64,000 nt of DNA. It comes from Zobellia barbeyronii. GTDB lineage: Bacteria > Bacteroidota > Bacteroidia > Flavobacteriales > Flavobacteriaceae. The stretch spans positions 496,001-560,000 of the forward strand of contig NZ_JACATN010000001.1 in NCBI RefSeq assembly GCF_018603515.1, given 5' to 3'. The position numbers were made by a program, and so were the translations under genes. Each line of letters begins with the position of its first letter. The first letter of the stretch is position 1. The notes under the pieces are model-generated. The model did no database searches, had not been told where the DNA came from, and saw only the letters and a program-made list of their open reading frames with translations. This document shows positions 54,795 through 63,397 of the stretch, one piece after another.

Positions 54795-55562
54795 TTAGAC
54801 CATATCAATTTCGACTAAAATAGGACAATGATCACTGTGCTTGGCTTCAGCAAGTATTACTGATCGTTTTAATCGATCTCTTAAAGGCTCCGCCACCATG
54901 GCATAATCCAAACGCCATCCTTTATTATTATTTCTAGCATTGGCCCGGTAACTCCACCAAGTATAGTTATCAGGCTCTTCGTTAAAATGACGGAAGCTGT
55001 CAATGAATCCACTACTCATGAAATCTCCTATCCATTCACGTTCAACAGGTAGAAAACCAGATACTTTTTTGTTACGGACAGGATCATGGATATCTATTGC
55101 TTCGTGACAAATATTATAATCACCTAAAACAATTAAGTTGGGATGTGTTTTCCTCAGGTCATCCGCATACTCTTGAAAATCTGCCATATACTGTAACTTG
55201 AGATCCAAACGGGCCAAATTAGTACCTGAAGGCAAGTACATGCTCATGATTGATATATCACCAAAATCTGCCCTAATATTACGGCCTTCAAAATCCATAT
55301 AATCTATACCGGTTCCTTTCTGAATAGTATCTGGTTGGGTTTTAGATAAAATAGCGGTACCGCTATATCCCTTCTTTTGCGCACTGAACCAGTAATTATA
55401 TTTATAGCCTGCTTCTTCAAAAAGCGAAAGGTCTAACTGCTCCTCCATAGCCTTTATTTCTTGAAGACAAACTACATCTGGATCAACTGCTTGTAACCAC
55501 TCTATAAAACCTTTGTTCAATGCAGCACGTATGCCGTTTACGTTATATGATACTATCTTCAC
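54795..55562 (-). CDS. xth: Exodeoxyribonuclease III
   Basis: This AP endonuclease/3' exonuclease of the ExoIII family acts in base excision repair. The motifs IVSYNVNGIRAALNKGF, VCLQEIKAMEEQL (metal-binding Glu), LVILGDYNICHEAIDIHDP and KHSDHCPILVEI (catalytic Asp-His) are all present. The open frame runs to a TTG at 55592, adding a head (MLIFVKKVKI) not seen in the family. The GTG at 55562 gives the canonical start MKIVSYN and a 255-residue protein, so it is preferred. The gene is divergent from the TonB receptor at 55652, leaving about 90 bases for both promoters. Confidence 0.94.
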   Translation of the reverse strand: MKIVSYNVNGIRAALNKGFIEWLQAVDPDVVCLQEIKAMEEQLDLSLFEEAGYKYNYWFSAQKKGYSGTAILSKTQPDTIQKGTGIDYMDFEGRNIRADFGDISIMSMYLPSGTNLARLDLKLQYMADFQEYADDLRKTHPNLIVLGDYNICHEAIDIHDPVRNKKVSGFLPVEREWIGDFMSSGFIDSFRHFNEEPDNYTWWSYRANARNNNKGWRLDYAMVAEPLRDRLKRSVILAEAKHSDHCPILVEIDMV

Positions 55563-55620
55563 GATTTTTACTTTTTTTACGAAAATAAGCAATGTGAACC
55601 AAGAAGCCCTTGAAGTTTGT

Positions 55621-55628
55621 TATTTTTG
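55621..55628 (+). promoter_or_regulatory. -7 promoter element of the TonB receptor gene
   Basis: TATTTTTG is a full TAnnTTTG match, 23 bases before the ATG at 55652. No Fur-box-like inverted repeat was recognised nearby, so iron control is not shown by the sequence. Confidence 0.45.
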
Positions 55629-55651
55629 GGGTCTTCTAATAAAAGCCCTAA

Positions 55652-57733
55652 ATGAAGTCCTCTTTTCTTGCTCTATTTCTTATTTTTTTTATACAAATTA
55701 CAAAAGCTCAAAGCCCATCGCAAAATGATAGCGTAACTGTGTTACAGGAAGTAATTCTAACCGATACTGTTCTAACTAAAAATGCAACTGGAATTGTTCC
55801 GTCTTCTGTAATTGGTACAAAAAGCTTTCAAAATTATAGTCCCATAGATATGGTTTCGGCTATCAATCAAATTCCTGGAGTGTTCGTTCTCTCCGGAGCT
55901 TTGAACACTAACAAAATTACAATTAGGGGTATTGGCGCTCGTTCCCAGTATGGGACGGACAAACTTCAGCTTTATTATAATGACATCCCTTTGACAAATG
56001 GAACAGGATCATCTACCATTGAGACTTACGATTTAGAAAATTTAGACGTTATAGAGGTTATTAAAGGGCCAAAAGGCACTGCTTACGGCACAGGTCTTGG
56101 TGGGGCCATTATTCTTCATTCAGAAGAAAACACAAAGGAAGCTACTAGCCTTGAAAATAATTTCACCACAGGTTCATACGGGCTTTTGAAAAATAATCTT
56201 AGCTTTTCTCATTCTGACACCAAGTTTTCTTTAATGGTTCGTTATGGACATATGGAAACCGATGGTTACCGTGAGAACAACAGGTTTGAACGCGATGGGA
56301 TTTTAGTAAATACATCGTATAAAATTAACTCAAAAAATAAGGTTTCATTTTTACTAAACCATATTGATTATTCAGCTCAAATACCTAGCTCCATAAGTCG
56401 TTCTGCATTTGATGAAGACCCAAAACAAGCAGCTTTTACTTGGAAATCTGCACAAGGTTTTGAAGACAATAATTATACTTTAGCCGGATTCTCATACCAA
56501 CATGAATTTAGCTCTAGATTAGAAAACACCACAAGTATTTTCTATACCTATCTTGACCATTATGAACCTAGGCCATTCAATATTTTGGATGAAACCACTA
56601 ATGGTTATGGCTTTAGAACACGGTTTTTAGGAAATTTCAACTTTCTGCATAGAAAAGCAGAATACACTTTTGGAGCCGAACTTTATAAAGATGAATATAA
56701 TTGGGGTACGTTTGATAATCTATACGAAGAGAATAACGGTAATGGCAGCTTAAAGGGAGGGCGCATTAGTGATAATAAAGAATTTCGCAGAAAATTTAAT
56801 GGTTTTGGTTCCTTAACGCTTCCCCTTACAGATAAGTTCACTGCCCAAATAGGCCTAAATATCAACAAGACCCATTATGATTTTAGAGACAAATTCAATT
56901 CAGGTTCTGATAACAAAAATGCTGAACGCGACTTTAAAGCGATAGTACTACCGAGCCTTGATTTAAATTACAAACTGAATGAATACCATTTTATATACGC
57001 CAATATTAGCCGCGGCTTCTCCAACCCAAGTCTAGAAAGATCATTAACTCCAGAAGGTGTCATCAACCCGGACATAGATCAAGAAACAGGCATTAATTAT
57101 GAACTTGGAGGTCAGTTTAATTTTTTCAAGAAAAAACTTCACCTAGACCTAGCCGTCTATCGCATGGATATTGAAAACCTTTTGGTGGACCAAAGAATTG
57201 GTGAAGACCAGTATATTGGAAAAAATGCAGGAAGCACCAAACACCAAGGAATAGACTTAGAATTAAGCTACACTATTGCACTCACACCTCAACTTCAACT
57301 AAGACCGTTTATAAATTACACTTTGAGCGATTTCAGCTTTGTAGAATTTATTGATGGAGAAAATGATTTTTCTGGAAACCCGTTAACAGGTGTGCCAAAA
57401 AACCGATTAAATTCTGGTCTTCAGATGCAAATGAACAACGGATTCTATTGGAATACCACTCACCAATATGTAGACAAGATATCACTGACAGATGCTAACA
57501 CGTTATACAGTGATGCGTTCAATGTACTAAACACAAAAATTGGATATAGAAAGGAATTATCCTCGCGTTTCACGATTGGGCTTAATCTCGGTATCAATAA
57601 TATTTTTGATACGAAATATGCCCAATCGGTTCTAATTAACGCTACAGGATTCGGTGGCAGTGAGCCACGCTATTATTACCCCGGAAACGGACGTAACTGG
57701 TACGGAGGCCTTAAATTAGGTATACGAATCTAA
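55652..57733 (+). CDS. TonB-dependent receptor, siderophore/vitamin type
   Basis: The 693-residue outer-membrane receptor has a signal peptide (FLALFLIFFIQITKAQS) and a TonB box-like segment (DSVTVLQEVILTDT). A plug domain follows (about 45-165, with IRGIGARSQYGTDKLQLYYNDIPLTNG and IEVIKGPKGTAYGTGLGGAI), then a barrel of about 520 residues with the conserved ISRGFSNPSLERSLTPEG region. It lacks the CarboxypepD-reg domain of polysaccharide receptors and the SusD partner, and looks like FecA/BtuB-type receptors for iron complexes or cofactors. The exact ligand is unknown. Its 3' end overlaps that of glyS by 4 bases, tail to tail. Confidence 0.91.
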   Translation: MKSSFLALFLIFFIQITKAQSPSQNDSVTVLQEVILTDTVLTKNATGIVPSSVIGTKSFQNYSPIDMVSAINQIPGVFVLSGALNTNKITIRGIGARSQYGTDKLQLYYNDIPLTNGTGSSTIETYDLENLDVIEVIKGPKGTAYGTGLGGAIILHSEENTKEATSLENNFTTGSYGLLKNNLSFSHSDTKFSLMVRYGHMETDGYRENNRFERDGILVNTSYKINSKNKVSFLLNHIDYSAQIPSSISRSAFDEDPKQAAFTWKSAQGFEDNNYTLAGFSYQHEFSSRLENTTSIFYTYLDHYEPRPFNILDETTNGYGFRTRFLGNFNFLHRKAEYTFGAELYKDEYNWGTFDNLYEENNGNGSLKGGRISDNKEFRRKFNGFGSLTLPLTDKFTAQIGLNINKTHYDFRDKFNSGSDNKNAERDFKAIVLPSLDLNYKLNEYHFIYANISRGFSNPSLERSLTPEGVINPDIDQETGINYELGGQFNFFKKKLHLDLAVYRMDIENLLVDQRIGEDQYIGKNAGSTKHQGIDLELSYTIALTPQLQLRPFINYTLSDFSFVEFIDGENDFSGNPLTGVPKNRLNSGLQMQMNNGFYWNTTHQYVDKISLTDANTLYSDAFNVLNTKIGYRKELSSRFTIGLNLGINNIFDTKYAQSVLINATGFGGSEPRYYYPGNGRNWYGGLKLGIRI

Positions 57734-59280
57734 GATTCTTCCATCTTCATTAGCCAACCTTTCATATCTACAGCTGCATGAATAATCGATTTTAATTTCG
57801 ATATTTCAACACGTTCTTGCTCCATAGAATCACGATGACGAATAGTTACCGTATTATCTTCTTTAGTCTGGTGATCAACAGTTATACAGAAAGGAGTACC
57901 ATTGGCATCTTGTCTTCTATAACGGCGCCCAACAGCATCTTTTTCATCATATATGACATTGAAATCCCACTTAAGGTCTTCAATAATCTCATGTGCAATC
58001 TCAGGTAAGCCATCTTTTTTAACCAACGGAAATATTGCAGCTTTAGTAGGTGCCAAAACAGCAGGTAATTTTAGAACCGTTCTAGTTGTTCCATTCTCTA
58101 ATTCTTCTTCTTTTAAAGAATTAGAAAAAACAGCCAAGAACATACGGTCTAGACCAATGGAAGTCTCAAGTACATATGGCACATAACTTTCCCTAGTTTC
58201 AGGATCAAAATATTGTAGTTTTCTACCAGAAAATTTCTCGTGACTGGATAAATCAAAATCGGTTCGTGAGTGTATCCCTTCAAGCTCTTTAAATCCAAAA
58301 GGAAAGCGAAATTCTATATCTGAGGCAGCATCAGCATAATGAGCTAATTTCTCATGATCGTGGAAACGGTAGCTATCTTGTCCCATTCCTAAAGAGAGGT
58401 GCCATTTCATGCGCTTCTCTTTCCATTTTTCATACCATTCTTGCTGCGTACCCGGTTTAATGAAGTATTGCATTTCCATCTGTTCAAACTCGCGCATACG
58501 AAAGATAAACTGTCGTGCTACAATTTCGTTACGGAATGCTTTTCCTGTTTGGGCTATACCAAAAGGAATTTTCATTCTACCTGTTTTCTGAACGTTCAAG
58601 AAGTTTACAAAAATACCTTGAGCAGTCTCAGGACGTAAATACAAATCCATTGCGGTCTCTGTAGTAGCTCCCAGTTTAGTCCCGAACATAAGGTTAAACT
58701 GTTTTACATCCGTCCAATTTTTAGAACCTGACATAGGACAAGCAATATCCAACTCCTCAATCAGTCTTTTGACATCTGCTAAATCTTCTTTTTCCAAAGA
58801 TTGACCCAACCTTTTTAAAATGGTCGTTGCTTGTTCTTGATAATCTACAACTCTTGGGTTAGTTGCTAGAAATTGCTCCTTATCAAACTTATCACCAAAA
58901 CGTTTAGCTGCCTTGGCTACTTCTTTTTCTATCTTACCTTCAATTTTTGCTACGTGATCTTCAACGAGCACATCTGCACGGTATCTTTTTTTAGAATCCT
59001 TATTATCTATCAATGGATCACTAAAGGCATCTACATGACCGGAAGCTTTCCAAGTAGTAGGGTGCATGAAAATTGCGGAATCAATACCCACAATATTTTC
59101 ATTTAGCTGTACCATAGCCATCCACCAATACTCCCTTATATTTTTTTTGAGTTCAGAACCGTTCTGCGCGTAATCGTAAACGGCACTTAATCCGTCATAA
59201 ATTTCACTAGATTGGAATACATAACCATATTCCTTTGCATGGGAAATTACCCTCTTAAAATCGTCTTCTTGTTTTGCCAT
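57730..59280 (-). CDS. glyS: Glycine--tRNA ligase (class II, homodimeric)
   Basis: The 516-residue protein is the eukaryote-like alpha2 glycyl-tRNA synthetase. It has class II motif 2 in FRNEIVARQFIFRMREFEQMEMQYF, motif 3 in ETSIGLDRMFLAVFSN, and an anticodon-binding domain at the C-terminus (TKAAIFPLVKKDGLPEIAHEI, GRRYRRQDANGTPFCITVD). The N-terminal catalytic segment starts MAKQEDDFKRVISHAKEYGYVFQSSEIYDGL. The gene name glyS is commonly used for this form although it is a single-gene enzyme. The ATG lies four bases after a perfect -7 element, so the message may be leaderless. Confidence 0.97.
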   Translation of the reverse strand: MAKQEDDFKRVISHAKEYGYVFQSSEIYDGLSAVYDYAQNGSELKKNIREYWWMAMVQLNENIVGIDSAIFMHPTTWKASGHVDAFSDPLIDNKDSKKRYRADVLVEDHVAKIEGKIEKEVAKAAKRFGDKFDKEQFLATNPRVVDYQEQATTILKRLGQSLEKEDLADVKRLIEELDIACPMSGSKNWTDVKQFNLMFGTKLGATTETAMDLYLRPETAQGIFVNFLNVQKTGRMKIPFGIAQTGKAFRNEIVARQFIFRMREFEQMEMQYFIKPGTQQEWYEKWKEKRMKWHLSLGMGQDSYRFHDHEKLAHYADAASDIEFRFPFGFKELEGIHSRTDFDLSSHEKFSGRKLQYFDPETRESYVPYVLETSIGLDRMFLAVFSNSLKEEELENGTTRTVLKLPAVLAPTKAAIFPLVKKDGLPEIAHEIIEDLKWDFNVIYDEKDAVGRRYRRQDANGTPFCITVDHQTKEDNTVTIRHRDSMEQERVEISKLKSIIHAAVDMKGWLMKMEES

Positions 59281-59284
59281 GCGG

Positions 59285-59292
59285 CAAAAATA
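59285..59292 (-). promoter_or_regulatory. -7 promoter element of glyS with four-base spacing to ATG
   Basis: On the minus strand this is TATTTTTG followed by CCGC and the ATG. The full TAnnTTTG match and the N4 spacing equal those at bioF. A normal transcript start would fall on or inside the start codon. Confidence 0.5.
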
Positions 59293-59317
59293 GAATATTA
59301 GGGCAATGACAGAAAAT

Positions 59318-60214
59318 TTATTTTAGTTCAAATTCACTTGAGGATAGAAGTTTTTGGTTTTCAAAAACGTTAAGCCTATAGATACCTTCCTCCAAAGAGC
59401 CTTGGGGCAGGGTAATGAAGTCGCAAACATTGGTCTCTTCTCCACTAAAAGTAAACTCTACTCGTTTACTATAAATATTACCATTTACTGCAATAGTATT
59501 GGCATTATCTTCAATAACTCGCATATTTGGGCCTAAGAATTGAAAATAAACTACCTTTTCGGCATTTAATTCATGACCATCTGCTGCTACGGTAACACAA
59601 CCGCGAAGCTTTTCTATAAGCGATGCTTTATTTGTTTTAATAGGCTTACCAGAACGCAATCTAAAACCACTGCCTTCGGTATTTTGTAAAGCCAAATATT
59701 TCTTTGCTTTGAGCTCTTTGTTTAGCTCACTTATTTTTTTTCTCTGAAGCGCTTCTGCCTCGGCAAGGGAACTACTTTTACCCCTTAAAACTTCTATCTG
59801 TTTTTTTGTTTCCTCGTATTTATCGGAAAGTAACATGTTATTGTACCGCAAGAAGTTGTTCTTAAGCTTCAAACTATCATTCTTGGCCTCTAACCTACGT
59901 AACTCAGTTTTATATTCTCTTAGTTTTTCTACAGTGAAATTTAATCGGCCCACAGAATCTAACAATTGTTGCACCCTATATTTTGAGCTTTCCAGTTCAA
60001 TTTCATTTACTTCGTTGAGCGCTGAAAGTCTATCAACATCAGTTCTCATTATAGTAAGGTCCTTAACAAGTAGTTCTTTCTCCTGTTCTAGATACATGAT
60101 TTGACTTCTAGATTGGGCATAGCTATAGTAAAATGCTATTAAGATACCTATGAGGACCGCAACTAGTGCAGTAAGTATTATTTTGTAGTTAAATTTAGTA
60201 TCTTGAACGTCCAT
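59318..60214 (-). CDS. Membrane-anchored coiled-coil protein
   Basis: The 298-residue protein has one N-terminal membrane helix (about 12-32, IILTALVAVLIGILIAFYYSY). A long coiled coil follows (about 35-175, heptads rich in Leu, Glu, Lys and Arg), and a C-terminal beta domain (about 195-298) ends it, with VYFQFLGPNMRVIEDNANTI and EGIYRLNVFENQKLLSSSEFEL. It probably projects into the periplasm from the inner membrane. The architecture suggests a structural or envelope-spanning role, but the family is not recognised. It follows glyS's promoter region in the opposite sense of comF and stands alone. Confidence 0.7.
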   Translation of the reverse strand: MDVQDTKFNYKIILTALVAVLIGILIAFYYSYAQSRSQIMYLEQEKELLVKDLTIMRTDVDRLSALNEVNEIELESSKYRVQQLLDSVGRLNFTVEKLREYKTELRRLEAKNDSLKLKNNFLRYNNMLLSDKYEETKKQIEVLRGKSSSLAEAEALQRKKISELNKELKAKKYLALQNTEGSGFRLRSGKPIKTNKASLIEKLRGCVTVAADGHELNAEKVVYFQFLGPNMRVIEDNANTIAVNGNIYSKRVEFTFSGEETNVCDFITLPQGSLEEGIYRLNVFENQKLLSSSEFELK

Positions 60215-60271
60215 TGGGGCGTGTGGGGCTTTTAAGTAGCTTGCACAAAGGCAAAAGGTTTGGTGTTTGAA

Positions 60272-60967
60272 ATGTTAACAAATATACTAAATGATATTAA
60301 TTCGGTCTTAGCACCAAGGGTGTGTTTTGGATGTAATGCTCATTTAAACGGAGGAGAGAAACTCCTCTGTACCATTTGCCGAAACGATTTGCCGCTTACC
60401 GATTACACTTTTAACGATGAAAACCCAGTTGACCGTATATTTTATGGTAGAATTAACATAAAAAAGGCTAGTTCGATGCTTTTTTTCTCTGAAAAGGGTA
60501 TTGTTCGCGAGCTTATTCATCATTTAAAGTACAAAAACCAAGAAGAAGTAGCTACATTTTTAGGAGATTGGTATGGGCAAATCCTAAAAGAGAATAATGA
60601 ACTCCTAAATACCATAGACCTTATTATTCCCGTTCCTTTGCACAAGAAAAAACTTAGACAACGCGGGTACAACCAAGTAGCCTCTTTTGCCCAAAGACTG
60701 GCCTTCCATCTAGAAGCTGAATATGCAGATAACCTTCTGATTAAAACGGCCAATACAAAAACACAGACTAAAAAAGGAAGAATTGGTAGATGGCAAAACA
60801 CCAAGGATCTATATACACTATCAGACCCAGACTATTTAAAAGACAAACACATTCTTCTTGTAGATGATGTAATTACCACTGGTGCTACTATGGAAATTTG
60901 TGCAAGAACACTGGCCCAAGCAACAAATACCACTCTGTACATTACCAGTATGGCCGTAGTGCCATAA
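60272..60967 (+). CDS. comF: ComF family phosphoribosyltransferase-like protein
   Basis: ComF proteins help DNA uptake for transformation in some bacteria, and related proteins occur widely without shown competence. The protein of about 231 residues has the N-terminal zinc finger (CFGCNAHLNGGEKLLCTICRNDLP) and the type I phosphoribosyltransferase PRPP loop (HILLVDDVITTGATMEIC). The motifs LIIPVPLHKKKLRQRGYNQ and KTQTKKGRIGR, typical of ComF, lie between them. In-frame TTG, GTG and ATG starts occur at 60260, 60263 and 60272. The ATG is chosen, and the alternative adds only four residues. Confidence 0.9.
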   Translation: MLTNILNDINSVLAPRVCFGCNAHLNGGEKLLCTICRNDLPLTDYTFNDENPVDRIFYGRINIKKASSMLFFSEKGIVRELIHHLKYKNQEEVATFLGDWYGQILKENNELLNTIDLIIPVPLHKKKLRQRGYNQVASFAQRLAFHLEAEYADNLLIKTANTKTQTKKGRIGRWQNTKDLYTLSDPDYLKDKHILLVDDVITTGATMEICARTLAQATNTTLYITSMAVVP

Positions 60968-61017
60968 GTGTGGAATTAAAGAAAATTAGTTGTTTCTTTG
61001 TGCTATAGTTTAGTCAT

Positions 61018-62628
61018 ATGGTCCGCCGGTTTGTAACCTTTTTATTTTTATTTATGATTGTTGCCGTATTGTGGCAATGCGCACGTAGAGGGAGCCCTAC
61101 TGGAGGGCCTAAAGACCTTACCCCTCCTACTCTGCTAAAGACTGAACCGGATAGTATGACTACTAATTTTAAGGCCAGTCGTATCCGACTTTATTTTGAT
61201 GAGTTCATTAAACTTAAAGATATCCAAGAGCAACTCATCGTTTCTCCTCCTTTAAAATATCAGCCAGATATTAAGCCCCAAGGTGCTGCTAGCAAGTACG
61301 TTGAGATCAAGTTTAAGGATACATTATACGAAAACACAACCTATACGCTTAATTTTGGCCAAAGTGTTCAAGATAACAACGAGGGTAATCCTAGTAGTTT
61401 TCTAACCTACGTTTTTTCCACAGGAGATTATATTGATTCACTAGGTCTTACCGGAGCTGTCAAAGACGCGTTCAAGAAAAAGGCCGATGATTTTATTAGT
61501 GTAATGCTATATAAAATTGATACCGCTTATACTGATTCTACTATTTTTAAAAGACCTCCTAATTACATTACAAATACGCTTGATAGCGCGGTGATTTTTA
61601 AACTTAAGAATCTTAAAGAAGGGCAATACAAACTTTTTGCTTTAAAAGACGAGGCAAAGAATAATATGTTTGATCAGAACGTGGATAAAATTGCTTTTCT
61701 CAACGACACAATCACATTACCAACAGACTCTACTTACGTACTTACTCTTTTTAAAGAAGTACCCAACTATAGCATGTCCGTACCAAGTTTAGTTGCTAAA
61801 AACCGTATTATTTTTGGATATTATGGAGACGCAGCAGATGTTGTTATAAAACCAATAACGGTTATACCGGATACTGTTAAGACCAAAATATTAAAAGAAA
61901 AAGGTAAGGACACACTTAATTTTTGGTTTACGCCTTATGAGATGGACTCCATAGTCTTCACGGCTACTAATGAAAGACTGGAAAAGATTGACACGTTTAC
62001 GGTAAAGAGCAGAAAAGTAGATGTTGATTCGCTTAGACTGAGTCCTAACCAAAGTGGCTCCCTTAATTTTAACGACCCATTTTTTATATCGGCTAGTACT
62101 CCAATAAGTACTATAGATTCTACCCTATTTTTCATAACGAACCAAGATTCTCTAGCAGTAGACTTTACCGCTAAACTAGATACTATTGAAAATAAGATTG
62201 ATGTCGATTTTGAAATTGAGCCCAACCAAAGTTATCAATTAGATATGTTGCCTGGTGCTATCACAGATTTCTTTGAGCAACCAAACGATACCATATCTTA
62301 CTATTTATCTACCGGAAGTTATGCAGATTATGGTAATTTGAGATTTAATATCACAGGAGGCGAATACCCGTTAATCGTTCAGTTAACAGATGAACAAGGA
62401 GAAATAAAACGCGAAATTATAGCCACAGAATCTAAAGTGTTTGAATTTAATAATATTGAACCTTCAAAATACTATATTCGGGTAATTTTTGATACCAACG
62501 GCAATCAAAAGTGGGATACAGGAAACTTCCTCAAAAAACAACAACCAGAAAGAATAAGCTACTACCCAGATGTTATTGAGGTACGTGCCAACTGGGAAAT
62601 GGAACAAACCTTTGTTATTCCAAAGTAA
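61018..62628 (+). CDS. Ig-like domain lipoprotein
   Basis: The 536-residue product is a lipoprotein (LWQC, Cys 21, then ARRGSPTGGPKDLTPPTLLKTEPDS). It begins with a bacterial Ig-like (Big_5/SbsA type) domain (about 34-135, KASRIRLYFDEFIKL ... TYTLNFGQSVQDNNEGN), with a repeat of beta-rich regions after it. Similar lipoproteins are widely conserved in Bacteroidota, and I know no proven role. A TTTCTTTG element at 60993-61000 may be its promoter -7 box. The 3' end overlaps the omega-amidase gene by 14 bases, tail to tail. Confidence 0.85.
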   Translation: MVRRFVTFLFLFMIVAVLWQCARRGSPTGGPKDLTPPTLLKTEPDSMTTNFKASRIRLYFDEFIKLKDIQEQLIVSPPLKYQPDIKPQGAASKYVEIKFKDTLYENTTYTLNFGQSVQDNNEGNPSSFLTYVFSTGDYIDSLGLTGAVKDAFKKKADDFISVMLYKIDTAYTDSTIFKRPPNYITNTLDSAVIFKLKNLKEGQYKLFALKDEAKNNMFDQNVDKIAFLNDTITLPTDSTYVLTLFKEVPNYSMSVPSLVAKNRIIFGYYGDAADVVIKPITVIPDTVKTKILKEKGKDTLNFWFTPYEMDSIVFTATNERLEKIDTFTVKSRKVDVDSLRLSPNQSGSLNFNDPFFISASTPISTIDSTLFFITNQDSLAVDFTAKLDTIENKIDVDFEIEPNQSYQLDMLPGAITDFFEQPNDTISYYLSTGSYADYGNLRFNITGGEYPLIVQLTDEQGEIKREIIATESKVFEFNNIEPSKYYIRVIFDTNGNQKWDTGNFLKKQQPERISYYPDVIEVRANWEMEQTFVIPK

Positions 62629-63388
62629 AGCGATCTCTGTCGTTCAAGAACTTTAGTTTATTACGAACTTCATGAATATGCTTTTTTGATAAAGACGTAG
62701 TCACAATTTCTTCCTTTACGGAAAATTCCAATTCTTTTCCCAAACCATCAAAAACTACCGAATGCCCGGGATATTTATGTCCAACCTCATCAGAGCCTAT
62801 TCTATTTACTCCAATACAATAGGTCATATTTTCAATTGCCCGTGCTTTTAGCAGTGTGTCCCATGCGGTAATTCTTGGTTCCGGCCAATTGGCTACATAA
62901 ATCAAAACATCATAATCTTCCGTATTTCTTGCCCATACCGGAAAACGTAAATCGTAACAGATCATAGGGCAAATTTTGAAGCCCTTATAATTTACAATAA
63001 GGCGTTCTTTACCTGCTTGGTAGACTTTATCCTCTCCTGCGAGAGTAAACGTATGGCGTTTATCATAGATTGAGGTTTTGCCATCTGGTTCAACAAAAAG
63101 AAGGCGGTTTGTATAAGCGTCATTTTCAAAGAAAACAATGCTTCCCACCATGGCAACATCTTTTTCTTTCGCTTTTTGCTGCATCCAAGCTAAGGTCCTT
63201 TGCCCTTCTTCTTTTTCAATGTTTCTGGGAGACATGGTAAAACCTGTCGTAAACATTTCCGGAAGCACTATTAAATCTATATCAGAAGTAAGTGCTTCCA
63301 ATTTTGTATCCAATTCTTCCCTGTTGGCCTTTGGGTCTTCCCACGCTAGTGAGGTTTGCACTAAGGCTACATTCAATAGTTCATCCAT
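62615..63388 (-). CDS. Omega-amidase / nitrilase-family hydrolase (YafV-like)
   Basis: The 257-residue protein has the nitrilase catalytic triad: E44 in VLPEMFTTGF, K110 in YDKRHTF and C144 in MICYDLRFP. The ANWPEPRITAWDTLLKARAIEN motif is typical of the omega-amidase (YafV/NIT2-like) branch. Such enzymes hydrolyse alpha-ketoglutaramate and alpha-ketosuccinamate, cleaning up transamination by-products of methionine salvage. It starts 9 bases after the NUDIX gene on the same strand, so the two are probably one operon with a metabolite-repair theme. That theme is my inference. Confidence 0.92.
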   Translation of the reverse strand: MDELLNVALVQTSLAWEDPKANREELDTKLEALTSDIDLIVLPEMFTTGFTMSPRNIEKEEGQRTLAWMQQKAKEKDVAMVGSIVFFENDAYTNRLLFVEPDGKTSIYDKRHTFTLAGEDKVYQAGKERLIVNYKGFKICPMICYDLRFPVWARNTEDYDVLIYVANWPEPRITAWDTLLKARAIENMTYCIGVNRIGSDEVGHKYPGHSVVFDGLGKELEFSVKEEIVTTSLSKKHIHEVRNKLKFLNDRDRFTLE

Positions 63389-63397
63389 AGAAAAAAA

